64,000 nt of DNA from NCBI RefSeq assembly GCF_016808335.1, contig NC_053139.1, positions 21,142,782 through 21,206,781 on the forward strand. The letters are read 5' to 3'. The position numbers and the translations under genes are program-made. Below the pieces are notes generated by a model. That model had not been told where the DNA came from and searched no databases. It saw only the letters and a list, made by a program, of their open reading frames with translations. The stretch is from Panicum virgatum. Its lineage: Eukaryota; Streptophyta; Magnoliopsida; Poales; Poaceae. Shown in pieces: positions 23,254 through 34,135 of this stretch; positions within the stretch are counted from its first letter, which is position 1, and each line of letters begins with the position of its first letter.

Positions 23254-23452
23254 GATGCCTATTTATGGATATGAAATCAGCATCCCTGATGCAGTCAGTT
23301 GGCCCCTCTGTAGGGTGTTGGGATTGATTCTGCTGTGGATGCCCATGTTTTACCAACAAGCTGGTAGCGATGAGCTGATGCATGACAATGTGCAGCGATG
23401 CAAGATCAAGCTCCCAGCAGAGAGGGCAAAGTGTGGCAGCCCCTCCTTTCAG
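23254..23452 (+). other. Exon-like block in low-repeat region
   Basis: Preceded by TTTGTCAATCAG and followed by GTGCTC, giving AG and GT boundaries. One open frame across it begins MPIYGYEISIPDAVSWPL and continues V-L-G-L-I-L-L-W-M-P-M-F. At 199 bp it would need a phase shift into its neighbours. No domain recognised. Confidence 0.3.
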
Positions 23453-24799
23453 GTGCTCTGCCCCTTAATCCCTTTGTTCTTTTTTCTATTGTCGACTAGC
23501 ATCATGTTCATTGTGTGAAACTCCACTTTTACATGTGTTTGGCCATTTGGGAGGTGACCTTTTACTTTTGCTTTTTAACTCTCAATTTCAACTTCTGTCA
23601 GTGGTTGTAGATCACCGTCATCATCCTTTTGCCAGAGTTGTGGTCACTCGATCAACTAGCAAATTATTAGGCTGATTTTGCTGAATTTGTTGATTCTTAG
23701 TTCAATTTATTTTTATTTGACAATTGACAGGTTATTACTGCATTATTGTGGTTGTGAACTGTTACCTTCTAGCCTGCTAGACTAGTTGTTATGATATGCT
23801 AGTTCCCGTATTGTTTTTTTACCTGCAGCTAGTACCATTGAATACTGGATCATATGCCTTATTTTGTACTTTTATTAACTACTACTTATTTGTGAACATT
23901 AGATGTGTTACCACCCCCATTGAATTTTTGCCTACAAAGTATGCTTTGATCTCAACTGTAGTCATCTGCCTGCACCTCCAAATCGCACCACTGCAAACAG
24001 GTCAGAACAAACAAGTCTGGCCTCATTTGCTTTATGGCAAAGGCTCTAAAAATGTACAACTACTCTATTGCAGGCAGCAGTGACTAGGATGAGATCACAA
24101 GGAAACTGCAAGAGTGAATACACGAGTACAGATTGCAATGAGCTCAGCATGATATGTCCCTGACCGCGAGGTGTACACATTCAGCATTTTGTTTTCCTAA
24201 AAAGACTTCAGTCTACAAACGGCAATGTGTATGACGTCAGAAGCTAGCTGAAAGAACCGCTACAAGGGACAAGATGAGATTTCAGACAGATAGATAATAA
24301 ATTAGATTTATTGTTCATGAATCTGTATTCCTTGAGTCACTTGGCTGCCCATTCGATAACAAATCTATTTGCCAAATACGTGTGACAGTCATTGGAAATA
24401 TTGTAGCGGCACTGCTCTATGGATTGGGAATAAGAAACTTAATTTGTTTAGTAAAGCACCCGCACACAAGTAATAAACAATTGAGTTTTGAGGGAACGAG
24501 GCATACCGATAGATTTTATACCCTCCATCCTCCATTTAGATCATCTGCTTTACTCCGTCACACATCCGTGCAACCGTAGCTGTGTACATACGCAGAATAA
24601 AAAAACAAGAAACAAAAAAACAAACCACACAACAACAAAAAAAAGGTAACGAGAAGTGAGCGCTCTGGTAAGAACCAGGTGGGTCCCTAAGAAAAACCAA
24701 GGTGGGAAAACTGCCGGTTAAAAACCAGGGTGGGAAAGAGGCTTGCCGCAGGATGGGCGGGCGTCGGGGGTGGCCGGCTCAGGTTAGGGATTAGCCATG

Positions 24800-24801
<2 letters not shown>

Positions 24802-24883
<82 letters not shown>
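24802..24883. repeat. AT microsatellite, about 41 units
   Basis: Uninterrupted AT dinucleotides for 82 bp. The minus-strand frame of repeated Ile-Tyr across it is an artefact of the repeat. Confidence 0.98.
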
Positions 24884-24886
<3 letters not shown>

Positions 24887-25427
24887 GAGCCTAAGGCTTC
24901 TAATAACAAATGGAAGTCCCGGCCAACCAGCCCCCTCCCTCCGCCTGCTATTAGGTGCGGCCCAACCCATTGCCAGCCCACCAGCCCACTCTATAAAACC
25001 AGGCAGCCCAACCCCCAAACCCTAGCTCCCCCACCCGACCCCCTGCTGCCCTAGCCGCCTCGCCCCCTCCCCCCGCGGTTACCCCTCCCCGCGTGCGGCA
25101 GCCCCTGGTGACACCCTAACGAGCGGAGGAGCGCGCGGCGGTGCCCCGCAACTAGCGGGCGTGCATGGGGCGGTGATCCTATCCCTGGCCCTTGGCAGGC
25201 AGAGCAGCGCATGGCGACGCCAAGGCCCCGGACCGCCGGCAGGCGGAGGAGCGCGCACGGCGGCCCCTGGTGGCGTGACAGCCCTCCGCGCACCTCTCCT
25301 CCAACAGCTATGTCGGCAGCCGTGGGCGCGTGGCGGCGACGCCGAGCGACGGACCCCTGGACTCTGGCAGCGCCACGGCGGTGAGGGCCCCCCGACGGAG
25401 GCGCGGGACTCCGTCTCTCGGCCCTGC
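24884..25427 (+). other. GC-rich promoter and first-exon-like fragment
   Basis: A TATAAAA at 24992-24998 is followed by CCCAAACCCTAGCTCCCCC, a typical grass gene leader, and then GC-rich sequence with broken frames on both strands. GGCGGAGGAGCGCGC-like stretches occur twice (near 25120 and 25235). The block is cut at 25427 by element B's LTR. It is probably the start of a gene or gene-derived repeat now beyond recognition. Confidence 0.35.
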
Positions 25428-25929
25428 TGTTGGTATTTTGCAACGTCAAGAATAAAATCCGCAAGCGCACGGATACCGCTGTAGCTTTCACCCAAGAGTA
25501 TTCTAAGGTATCGTATCCACTGAGGAACGTGAGTACGCTATCTACGGGTTCAGGCTCATCCAAGGACACACACGCCGGTGTGGAGAAGACAGATGAGATG
25601 ACTTTCTATATCTAGAATCTATGCCTAGGAGAAGAGATCACGTCGCCATTATACTTTGAGCTACCAGTTTCGACCGGCTTATACAAGCCGATAGCTTCAG
25701 TAATAATGCTCTATTCAATATCCGAACGTGGAGGATTACTAGAGCTCGAACAGGGCTATCACCACCTGCCGGCTACCTTGACAAACCGTGGGACTATCAG
25801 ACAACTGAGTGGTATAGTCCAGCCTAGACACCACGTCCACGCCTTTCCCTACTAACCTTAGCCCTGGCCAAGACTACCCTTTTCTATCTGGGGTCTTAAG
25901 CTAAGATCAAATGCTACTCGCTAGCATAC
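25428..25929 (-). mobile_element. Element B 3' LTR, left piece
   Basis: Plus strand starts TGTTGGTATTTTGCAACG, the reverse of the ACAAAATGCCAACA end seen in the solo copy at 31822. It carries the U5 motif in reverse (CCGCAAGCGCACGG at 25459). It stops at CATAC (25925-25929), the target site of element A. Confidence 0.9.
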
Positions 25930-27466
25930 TGTTGACGCTCACTATCGATCATTTCCAAGCGTCAACTTGATCAGAAAATCATAAGAGTTTGCATTTCTTA
26001 CACGCATCCTTATACAATAAAGTCACTAAACCATACTTTACCTTTTAAAAATACAAGTTATGTTTTTGAGCTAATATACAGGTTACAAGCACACTTTGGC
26101 CCGACATAAAATCACAGAAATTATTAGAGCACCAATTCAGGCTCAGATGGACCAAAAGTGAAGAAAGAACCCAATTCAGACAAGCCAAAACAGGCCAAGA
26201 CCACCGTGGACCAGACAAGGAGGCCCAGGACAGCCTGCTCGAAGAAGATGGGGGCAGTTGGCCGCACAGGCAGGCCGACCGACCTACCCGGTCGGCCGAA
26301 CCTGGCCCATGGGCCCCACCGCCTTAGCCAAGCCACGTGCCGTCTCCTGGTTGGTCCTTTAGGTCAGTTTGGAGAGTCTCACCCGTGGCTCCCTGCTATA
26401 AATACAAAGGGAGGGGGCAGAGATTAGAACACAAATACACACACCTCACACCTCTCCTCTCTTGCTCATTTTGCATAGTCTTTAGGCTTAGTGGAGTTTA
26501 GGAGAAGTCTAGGAGTCATCGAGTCGCCGGAGTTGCTCGAGAGTTCTGGTATGGGTTCATCTCTAGTTCTCTCTTGTAATATTCGGTTGTTTGTAATAGA
26601 ATTAGACTATGGTTACCGATATTTGCTTGAAGTATGTTCTGAGTTGTCGGATATATGCTTCTTGATATGATTCCGTTATTATTCAATGCTTGCATTGCAT
26701 GATCGCCCTGTGCTGGAGATGGTTAGTCTTTTGTTCTTAGAACTCTATCAACTGCTCCAGTATTTATATAATTGCTCTAGTGTGATGTCTGTCCATCTGG
26801 AGGGTGGGGGCTCCGCGCGGGATGCTAGAGTATCCCTTACTAGTGTAGACATGGTGTCTAGATTAGCTAAGATTTGCTGGATGTCAACTATACCCACAAT
26901 TTGTAGAGGTAGCCGGCAGGTCGTGACAGCCCTGTCCGAGCCCGAATAATCCTCCACATTCGGTATGGGGGGTAGGAGGTACATAAAATCGCCAGGGTGT
27001 ACGGGCTCCTCCCATTACTTCGATAGCGATCTCCCTGTTGTGTAGTCTAATCTCTGACGAGCTAACCAATGAGAAAGTATAGATATAGCTAGCCTAGCAT
27101 AGTTGACTCGAGCTCTAACTTCTGCCTTGCTCCCGGCCTAGAGCATCTTTTATCTTTTCTTTTATTTATCCAAAAGGGTAGTTTGTGTGTGTGTCACACT
27201 ACCTCCTACTATGTTATTATCTTATCCCTGTATATGCATGAGAATATCCAATCTAGATAAAGTTCATCAACTAGTCTATATCTCTTCACTCACCGCCTTC
27301 CCTGTAGAAATATAAATGACACCCCGGTATACTCCCGGGTAAAATACTACAGCGGTATTCCATGCGCTTATGGATTTATTCATGGTTCATGAAATACTGC
27401 CACCCCAAATGGGCGTCTGCGGGCATCATCGCTGCTTCCCGGTGGTGACATTGGTAGGCGCCAACA
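25930..27466 (+). mobile_element. Element A 5' LTR, 1,537 bp
   Basis: Starts TGTTGACGCTCACTATC and ends TTGGTAGGCGCCAACA. Equal in length to element C's 5' LTR. The first 36 bp can fold on TTGACGCT and AGCGTCAA arms. TCGGCCGA-type palindromes lie about 120 bp upstream of the TATA box, and a U5 motif near 27355. Confidence 0.92.
26397..26404 (+). promoter_or_regulatory. TATA box of element A 5' LTR
   Basis: CTGCTATAAATACAAAGG; the same box is at 41466 in element C. The 3' LTR of A has TTCAATAAATACAAGG at the same place (about 33109), so its box is changed. Confidence 0.75.
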
Positions 27467-27474
27467 AGCATTTT

Positions 27475-27492
27475 TGGCACCGTTGCCGGGGA
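27475..27492 (+). other. tRNA-Asp primer binding site of element A
   Basis: TGGCACCGTTGCCGGGGA, eight bases after the LTR; one mismatch from the copy in element C. Asp-tRNA priming is characteristic of the Athila branch. Confidence 0.9.
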
Positions 27493-27612
27493 AGGCACAT
27501 ATTGAAGTATATAGACAAAATTGTGAACAAAATCAAAATTGGTATTCGTTTGCTAAACATGCTAACTTGTCTTTGTTTTCTTGTCTTTGTTGATATGAAA
27601 ACAGGGTAGTGT

Positions 27613-28536
27613 ATGACCTGTTTTGACTTGCCGCAAAACTTTCATTCCGATCCAGAGTCACTTTTGAGGAGGACGCGAGCTCGTCTCGTATCACCTCGGA
27701 GATCACTCTCGGAAGTCGAACCAGTCATCGCATCGTCGTCAGCTCCTAGAGCTATGACCCAGAAGACACTCCGTGATTACTCTGCTATGTCTGCTAACCA
27801 AGTTCCTACCGGGCCCGAGGTTAACACCGGAGGAGAAAATTTCGAGATCAAGACGGGTCTCATTACGATGGTGCAGGCCAGCCCTTTCTGTGGCAAGGCC
27901 AATGAGGATGCCAGCGCTCATCTCCAGCAGTTTCTGGAGCTCTACAACACTTTTGTTATCAAGGGTGTATCGCAAGATGCAATCTGGCTTTGTTTGTTTC
28001 TGTTCTCTCTCTTGGGGAGAGTGAAGCAGTGGTTTTATGCTAACAAGGCTGCTGTGGACACTTGGGACAAATGTGCCAAGGCATTTTTCTTGAAGTTCTT
28101 CCCGACGGGCAAAACCAATACTCTTCGTGGTCAGATTTTGAACTTCCAGCAGGAATCAAATGAGTCAATTCTTGAAGCTTGGGAGAGACTTCAGGAGTAC
28201 ATTTTGGCGTGTCCGCACCACGGAATGGACAATTGGCTCATTCTACAGAACTTCTACAACAGGTTGACCCAGTCATCCCATGATCATGTGGATGCTGCTG
28301 CGGGTGGAGCTTTCTTCTCGCTGACCATTGAAAGAGCTACATCATTGATCGAGAAGATGGTTTCCAACCAAGATTGGAGCGATGATCGCCTCCAACAACT
28401 CCAGCGAGGTATGCACTCCATCAAGGAGGCCGACATGCTCACTTTGAAGATTGATCTCCTCCTCAAGAAATTGGAGGAGACTGCTATGAAGATAAGGCTC
28501 AAATGCAAACACTTCAAGCCTTGGAAACTCGCATGA
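27613..28536 (+). CDS. Element A gag, frame 1
   Basis: A 307-codon frame starting MTCFDLPQNFHSDPESLLRR. A Ser/Thr/Pro-rich N-terminal 70 residues is followed by the Athila gag core: FEIKTGLITMVQ (near residue 77), LHLQ-type helices, and the CPHHGMDNW motif near residue 200. It overlaps the next frame by 34 bases (28503-28536) and runs out just before the zinc knuckle, so knuckle and protease are in another frame. Element C has the same break at the same place. Gag would package RNA. No stop lies inside this part, so capsid-core expression is possible; whether a ribosomal shift links the frames is unknown. Confidence 0.8.
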   Translation: MTCFDLPQNFHSDPESLLRRTRARLVSPRRSLSEVEPVIASSSAPRAMTQKTLRDYSAMSANQVPTGPEVNTGGENFEIKTGLITMVQASPFCGKANEDASAHLQQFLELYNTFVIKGVSQDAIWLCLFLFSLLGRVKQWFYANKAAVDTWDKCAKAFFLKFFPTGKTNTLRGQILNFQQESNESILEAWERLQEYILACPHHGMDNWLILQNFYNRLTQSSHDHVDAAAGGAFFSLTIERATSLIEKMVSNQDWSDDRLQQLQRGMHSIKEADMLTLKIDLLLKKLEETAMKIRLKCKHFKPWKLA

Positions 28537-29807
28537 CGTGCGAGGTCTGCGGGAATGTTGAACATTCAGGCAACAATTGCCCAGAAACCCAAGAAGAAGC
28601 ATTATTCCTCAATGGCAACAATGGGTTTCATCCACAAGAAAGTCAGGGGTGGAATCAACCACGCCCATACTACCAAGGAGGTAATGGAAATTCAAATTCT
28701 TTCAATCCAAGCCAGCCTACCTTGAGAGATCTTGTCTACGGCCAAGCGAAGATCAATGAGTCCCTTCAGAAGAAGTTGGCCGCTATAGACAAATCTATGG
28801 AGACCATCCATGCCAAGATGGATGAATTCTCCACTGCTATGAAGAACCAGCTGAGTTTCAATAAGGCGCTAGAAACTCAATTGGCTCAATTAGCTGCTGC
28901 TACACCTGCTGCTGAACTAGGGAAGATTCCAGGGCAACCCGAATCAACTCTAGAGTGTGTCAATGTCATCAATGCTATGTGGAAAGAGCCACTTAGCAGG
29001 ACACCCCTCGGCTATGCAGAGAAGCTCACACGCCCAAGAAGAGGTGCATGGGGTGAGTTAGCAGCCACAATAAGAGAAGATCCCGGAACCCCAGTGATCA
29101 ACTTCTCAATCTTTGATTATGAATTTTATCACACCCTGTGTGAACTTGGAGCCAGTGTCAACATCATGCCGAAGGTAATGTTCGAAAAGCAAGGCTATCC
29201 ATCAATTTCCCCTACCACTATGTGTGTTCAACTGGCGGACTCCACGATAAGATATCCCGAAGGAATCGTGGAAAGATTAATGGTAACGGTCAAGAATACC
29301 TACATATTGGTGGACTTCGTAGTCCTTGATATGGAAGGAGATTTTGGGATTCTGCTCATACTTGGGCAACTATTTCTCAAGGATACAAATGCCAGAATTT
29401 ATGTGGGGACAGGAAGAATCAGCCTCCGTATCATGGGAAAGACCATGAAGTTCAAGTTCCAAAATAAGAAGGAGGTATTCCTGATTGATGAGGATAGTGA
29501 GAAACAGGGGTTATGGGCAGAACCCGGTTGGGATGATCAAGATTATCATCGCCTATCCAAGCCAGCTTGGGAGGATTGGGAGATTCAAACTCCACCAACC
29601 GAGCTAGTGGAAGACGACCAAAAGATCCCCGATTTCATTGCCAACACGGTATGGGAAGATCTGGAGATCATCTATCCTATATCCGAGGATCTTGTTCCTG
29701 CACCATCTACACCCTCAAAGAAAACCAAGAAGGTATGGCGCAAGAAGAATAAGACGTCATCGACCGCTACTACTTCTCCAGGTACGGACGAAACGACCTC
29801 AACCTGA
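28503..29807 (+). CDS. Element A gag zinc knuckle plus protease, frame 2
   Basis: A 434-codon open frame. The zinc knuckle CEVCGNVEHSGNNC is at residues 13-26, then a Gln/Asn-rich linker with NQPRPYYQGGNGN. A region ending with KNQLSFNKALETQLAQL follows; here CAG is kept where G and D have TAG. The aspartic protease segment at about residues 200-290 contains LCELGASVNIMPK and VVLDMEGDFGILLILG; the expected catalytic Asp is Glu. The C-terminus is acidic then basic (KKTKKVWRKK). It ends without entering reverse transcriptase. Start is shown at the first ATG, but translation probably needs frame 1 or a shift. Confidence 0.8.
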   Translation: MQTLQALETRMTCEVCGNVEHSGNNCPETQEEALFLNGNNGFHPQESQGWNQPRPYYQGGNGNSNSFNPSQPTLRDLVYGQAKINESLQKKLAAIDKSMETIHAKMDEFSTAMKNQLSFNKALETQLAQLAAATPAAELGKIPGQPESTLECVNVINAMWKEPLSRTPLGYAEKLTRPRRGAWGELAATIREDPGTPVINFSIFDYEFYHTLCELGASVNIMPKVMFEKQGYPSISPTTMCVQLADSTIRYPEGIVERLMVTVKNTYILVDFVVLDMEGDFGILLILGQLFLKDTNARIYVGTGRISLRIMGKTMKFKFQNKKEVFLIDEDSEKQGLWAEPGWDDQDYHRLSKPAWEDWEIQTPPTELVEDDQKIPDFIANTVWEDLEIIYPISEDLVPAPSTPSKKTKKVWRKKNKTSSTATTSPGTDETTST

Positions 29808-30397
29808 CCAGGTGTGGAGAAAGGTCCTACTTTTCGGACCCTAAACCAAGAGCTTGCTTGTGGGGAGGTTCCCTCCGCTAAGTCAACTGTATCCCTTTAC
29901 TTGCTTTCGAATAAAATATGATAAAAACTTTCAAAAATAAAATAAAAATTTATTGCTTTATTTCCCTTTTCCATAATGCGCGGTAAGAATATTTGAACTC
30001 CTTATGATAAGTTGAAAGAATGAGTTTTGCTTTGTTCTATCATGTCTGTTGTGCCTAGTTGGAAAATAAGAGTTCTCTTGAGTTTAAATCTGTTGGGTAT
30101 GCAAATATCTTGAAAATGAATCTGAAAGTTACGTGGGTTGCATATGCTTGATCCAAGTCTAAGTTGTTGTGAATTTAGATATGGTAAATAAGGTTGTGCA
30201 AGTTTGTTCTAGTAATGCTTAAAGTCTGGAGTTGTTTTTTCAAAAAAAAATCTAAAAAGGCAAGTTCCCCAGTGATATGCAATGTCCTACCAGAGCCATA
30301 TGTCATATTCCATGAAAAACATTACACATATGCTGCTTGATGTTCTGTTGAGTTTTGTCAAATTGTGTGACCCTAGTGAGATGCTCTTCATGCTTTC
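29808..30397 (+). other. Element A region after protease, noncoding
   Basis: Begins with GGTCCTACTTTTCGGACC and the GGGGAGGTTCCCTCC block, then AT-rich sequence collinear with 44887-45470. No reverse transcriptase or integrase coding is seen. Ends at the TSD CTTTC of the family-B solo LTR. Confidence 0.8.
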
Positions 30398-31822
30398 TGT
30401 TGACGGTCACTAATGACCCATTTTGACCGTCATCTATCGTGCAAAAGTCGAGCATCAGAAGGAATAAATATTAGCATAGGATGGTTATTTGAAGAATTCC
30501 ATAGATGCCGGATTGATAATGTGTGTAGGTGAATTTGGGCCAAAACTGCATGTAACAAGCATATTATCCAAGGCATAAATTCTTGGGCCAAGCACAAGCA
30601 AGCCCAAAGACCAAAAGGGCCCACTTGGCAGCTGCACATGAGAGAGAGACACAACCCATAAGCAAGGCGACATGTCGTCGATCCGAGGCAACACCTTCTC
30701 GACGAATCAGACGCGTTCACGAGGATCCAAGGGCCCACAAGAGCTACCAAACCGACTTAAGATAGGCCCTTACCCATATACATGATATGGGGGCCCACCT
30801 AGCAGCCACTTGACCGAAGACCAGGCCAAACGGACCCAGCCCACGGTCGGCCGACCTCCAGGTCGCCTGACCCAGTGGTGGCGGCCCACGGGCCCCACCT
30901 CCTCTCAGATGACATGTGGCGAGGTGTGGTTGGTCCCCAATGGTGGTTTGGCTCATTTTCCGGGCAAGAGGCTGGTGGCTCCCTCCTATATATATGAGGG
31001 GAGGGGGTGAGAATTGAAGACACACACACACCACACACCACACCATCTCTTCTCTTGAGTCCTCACTTGAGTGAGAGTAGTCTCAGGGAGTTTAGGAGTA
31101 GAGGTACTCAGGAGGGGCGCCGGTAACGGCGCTCTTCTCCAAATTGTACCTCTACGAGAGTGAGGGAGATAGTCGGGGGATGTGCCGGACTTGTCGGCGC
31201 TCTTCTCCGCTTGTACCTCGATGGATGCTTATTCGGTTGTAAGTGTTTGAGACTTCCTTTGTTTATTTAGAATTAGAGTTTAGATCGTAAGTTATCATCT
31301 CTGTCTTATATTAGTTGATGTGTATGCTAGCGAGTAGCATTTGACTCTAGAGTGAGCTCCGGATAGAAAAGGATAACCCTGTACGCCTCTAGAGTTAGTA
31401 GGGAAAGGCGTAGACGTGGTGTTTAGGCTGGACTATACCACTCAGTTGTCCGATAGTCCCACAGTTTGTAGAGGTAGCCGGCAGGTGGTGACAGCCCTGT
31501 TCGAGCCATAGTAATCCTCCACATTTGGATATCAGATAGAGCACTATTATTGGAGCTATCGGCTTATTTAAGCCGGTCGATACCTTTAGCTCGAAGTATA
31601 ACAACGACGTGATCTCTTCTTCTAGGCATAGATTCTAGATCTAGAAATTCCTCTCTTTCCTATCCTCCTACACCAGTGTGTGTGTCCTTGGACTATCTAA
31701 ACCCGTGGATAGTGTACTCACATTCCCCAGTGGATACGATACCCTGGAATACTCTTCGGTGAAAGCTACAACGGTATCCGTGCGCTTGCGGATTTTATTC
31801 GTGACGTTACAAAATGCCAACA
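30398..31822 (+). mobile_element. Solo LTR of family B, 1,425 bp, TSD CTTTC
   Basis: Starts TGTTGACGGTCACTAATGAC, ends AAAATGCCAACA, with CTTTC at 30393-30397 and 31823-31827. Element C keeps the uninterrupted target near 45470. Same family as element B's LTR in the minus orientation (25428-38426). Contains TCGGCCGACC palindromes near 30845 and the U5 motif CCGTGCGCTTGCGG at 31778-31791. Confidence 0.93.
30987..30994 (+). promoter_or_regulatory. TATA box of family-B solo LTR
   Basis: TATATATA in CCTCCTATATATATGAGGG, about 590 bp into the LTR. The reverse copy has TATAAATATA at 37931-37940. Confidence 0.65.
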
Positions 31823-32658
31823 CTTTCTCGATTATAAGCACGTACACGTCCCATCCATTTGCTACATTCCTACACTAGAAATTGGCATCACCATCCATCC
31901 ATTCCACAATAATAAATGCTCCATGTCTTGGTGATCTCTCTCGTAGAACATCCCTGAAATAAAATAAAGTCGGATTATGGTTGCCCCAAAAAGAGAAAAG
32001 ATGGCATGCCAAAGAAGCATGACCCAAAAAAAAAGAGAAAAAAAGGGGGTAACCATGTCTCAAAAAAAAAAGACAGGGATGATTCGAGAGAGAAAAGCCA
32101 TTACCTCAAGGAGTAAGCCACATCTATCCATCCATCCACTCATACACTTGCACCATTTGATCGAGATTGCATGACTTGTTTCTTCATGGACCATCTCTTT
32201 GACTTTACATTATATAGAATACAAGTGTGCCCTGTTCTTATCCTACCCTGAGCTCCACAAAGGCTTGTAGTAGTAGGAAAGATCAAAGGCAGATACTGCC
32301 CTGGTAAGGAAATACAAGTTGAGAGCCTCGAGAGAGTTATCCTGGGAACTTTGCCATGTTTTCAAAAATCTTTTAGAAAGTATCCCCAGATGGATTGCGG
32401 ATCTATGAGCAAATAAGTACTACTCTATGCACCGTTCTAGCTCTCAACAGCCCAAGACAAGGAGACAGCCAAAAAGCCCCATGAAGGAGTAAAGGAATTG
32501 TGCAAAGGTATGATAGCCAACTTATTTAAACTTATAGATGAATCTCTTTGCTTCAGACCATGACATGACAGGTAAGGTACGAGTCAAAGTGATTTTCTGA
32601 TCAACAACCTGGTTTGTCCTACTTTGCTTGGGACGAGCAAAGGACAGCTGGGGGATAT
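31823..32658 (+). other. Element A 3' region with hairpin and polypurine tract
   Basis: Collinear with 45475-46262 of element C. It contains GGCATGCCAAAGAAGCATG, which recurs in reverse in element B near 38940. Before the 3' LTR comes the inverted repeat TTTGCTTGGGACGAGCAAA (about 32623-32641), followed by the polypurine tract AGCTGGGGGATAT ending at 32658. No gene seen. Confidence 0.8.
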
Positions 32659-34135
32659 TGTTGATGCTCACTAACGATCATTTCCAGGCGTCAACTTGAT
32701 CAGAAAATCATGAGAGTTTGCATTTCTTACACACATCCTTATCCAATAAAGTCCCTAAATCACACTTTACCTTTTAGAAAATACAAGTTGTGTTTTTTAG
32801 CTAATATGCAGGTTACAAGCACACTTTGGCCCGACATAAAATCACATAAATTATCAGAGCACCGATTCAGGCTTAGATGGACCAAAAGTGATGTAAGAAC
32901 CCAATTCAGACAAGCCAAAACAGGCCAAGACCACCGTGGACCAGACAAGGAGGCCTAGAACAGCCTGCTCAAAGAAGATGGGGGCGGTTGGCCCCACGGG
33001 CAGGCCGACCGACCTGGCCCATGGGCCCCACCGCCTTAGCCAAGCCATGTGTTGTCTCCTGGTTGGTCCTTTAGGTCGGTTTGGAGAGTCGCACCCCGTG
33101 GCTCCCTTCAATAAATACAAGGGGGGTAGAGATTAGAACACACACACACCTCACACCTCTCCTCTCTTGCTCATCTTGCATAGTCTTTAGGTTTAGTGGA
33201 GTTTAGGAGAAGTCTAGGAGTAATCGAGTCGCCGGAGTTGCTCGAGAGTCCTGGTATGGGTTCATCTCTAGCTCTCTCTTGTAATATTCGGTTGTTTGTA
33301 ATAGAATTAGACTATGGTTACCAATATCTGCTTGAAGTATGTTCTGAGTTGTCGGATATATGCTTCTTGATATGGTTGTGTTATTATTCAATGCTTGCAT
33401 TGCATGATCGCCCTGTGCTGGAGATGGTTAGTCTTTTGTTCTTAGAACTCTATCAACTGCTCTAGTATTTATATAATTGCTATAGAGTGATGTCTGTCCA
33501 TCTGGAGGGTGGGGGCTCCGCGCGGGATGCTAGAGTATCCCTTACTAGTGTAGACATGGTGTCTAGATTAGCTAAGAGTTGCTGGATGTCAACTATACCC
33601 ACAGTTTGTAGAGGTAGCCGGCAGGTGGTGACAGCCCTGTCCGAGCCCGAATAATCCTCCACGTTCGGTATGGGGGGTAGGAGGTACATAAAGTCGCCGG
33701 GGTGTACGGGCTCCTCCCGTTACTTCGATAGCGAGCTCCCTGTTGTGTAGTTTAATCTCTGACGAGCTAACCAATGAGAAAGTATAGATATAGCTAGCCT
33801 AGCACAGTTGACTCGAGCTCTAACTTCTGCCTTGCTCCCGGCCTAGAGCATCTTTTATCTTTTCTTTTATTTATCCAAGAGGGTAGTTTGTGTGTGTGTC
33901 ACACTACCTCCTACCATGTTCTTATCTTACCCTTGTTTTTGCATGAGAATATCCAATCTAGATAAAGTTCATCAACTAGTCTATATTTCTTCACTCATCA
34001 CCTTCCCTGCGGAAATACAAATGACACCCCGGTATACTCCCGGGTAAAATGCTACAGCGGTATTCCGTGCGCTTGCCGATTTATTCATGGTTCATGAAAT
34101 ACTGCCACTCCAAATTAGCATCTGCGGGCGTCATC
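32659..34135 (+). mobile_element. Element A 3' LTR, main piece
   Basis: Starts TGTTGATGCTCACTAACG directly after the polypurine tract and matches the 5' LTR throughout. It stops at TCATC (34131-34135), the target of the family-T solo LTR. The last 41 bp continue at 37594. Confidence 0.92.

Larger units (their letters stand above)
21166..24801 (+). other. Low-repeat region with gene-like structure, unknown
   Basis: Not similar to any other part of the window. A GC-rich, exon-like block (about 21200-22040) has two related stretches coding RPHELRRG and RPHELLRGG near 21760 and 22000. A GTATGTG splice-donor-like site follows near 22034. AT-rich, intron-like sequence with a MITE comes next, then an AG-to-GT bounded block (23254-23452). 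Further acceptor-like sites lie near 23999 and 24074, and an AATAAA at about 24297 could be a poly(A) signal. I do not recognise a protein. It may be a decayed or captured gene fragment, or a noncoding transcript. Confidence 0.35.

Noticed and set aside
21166..24801. Helitron carrying a captured gene
   Set aside because: No 5' TC end or 3' hairpin with CTRR could be placed with confidence, so not called.
24800..25018. Frame with repeated Ile-Tyr
   Set aside because: Direct translation of the AT microsatellite.
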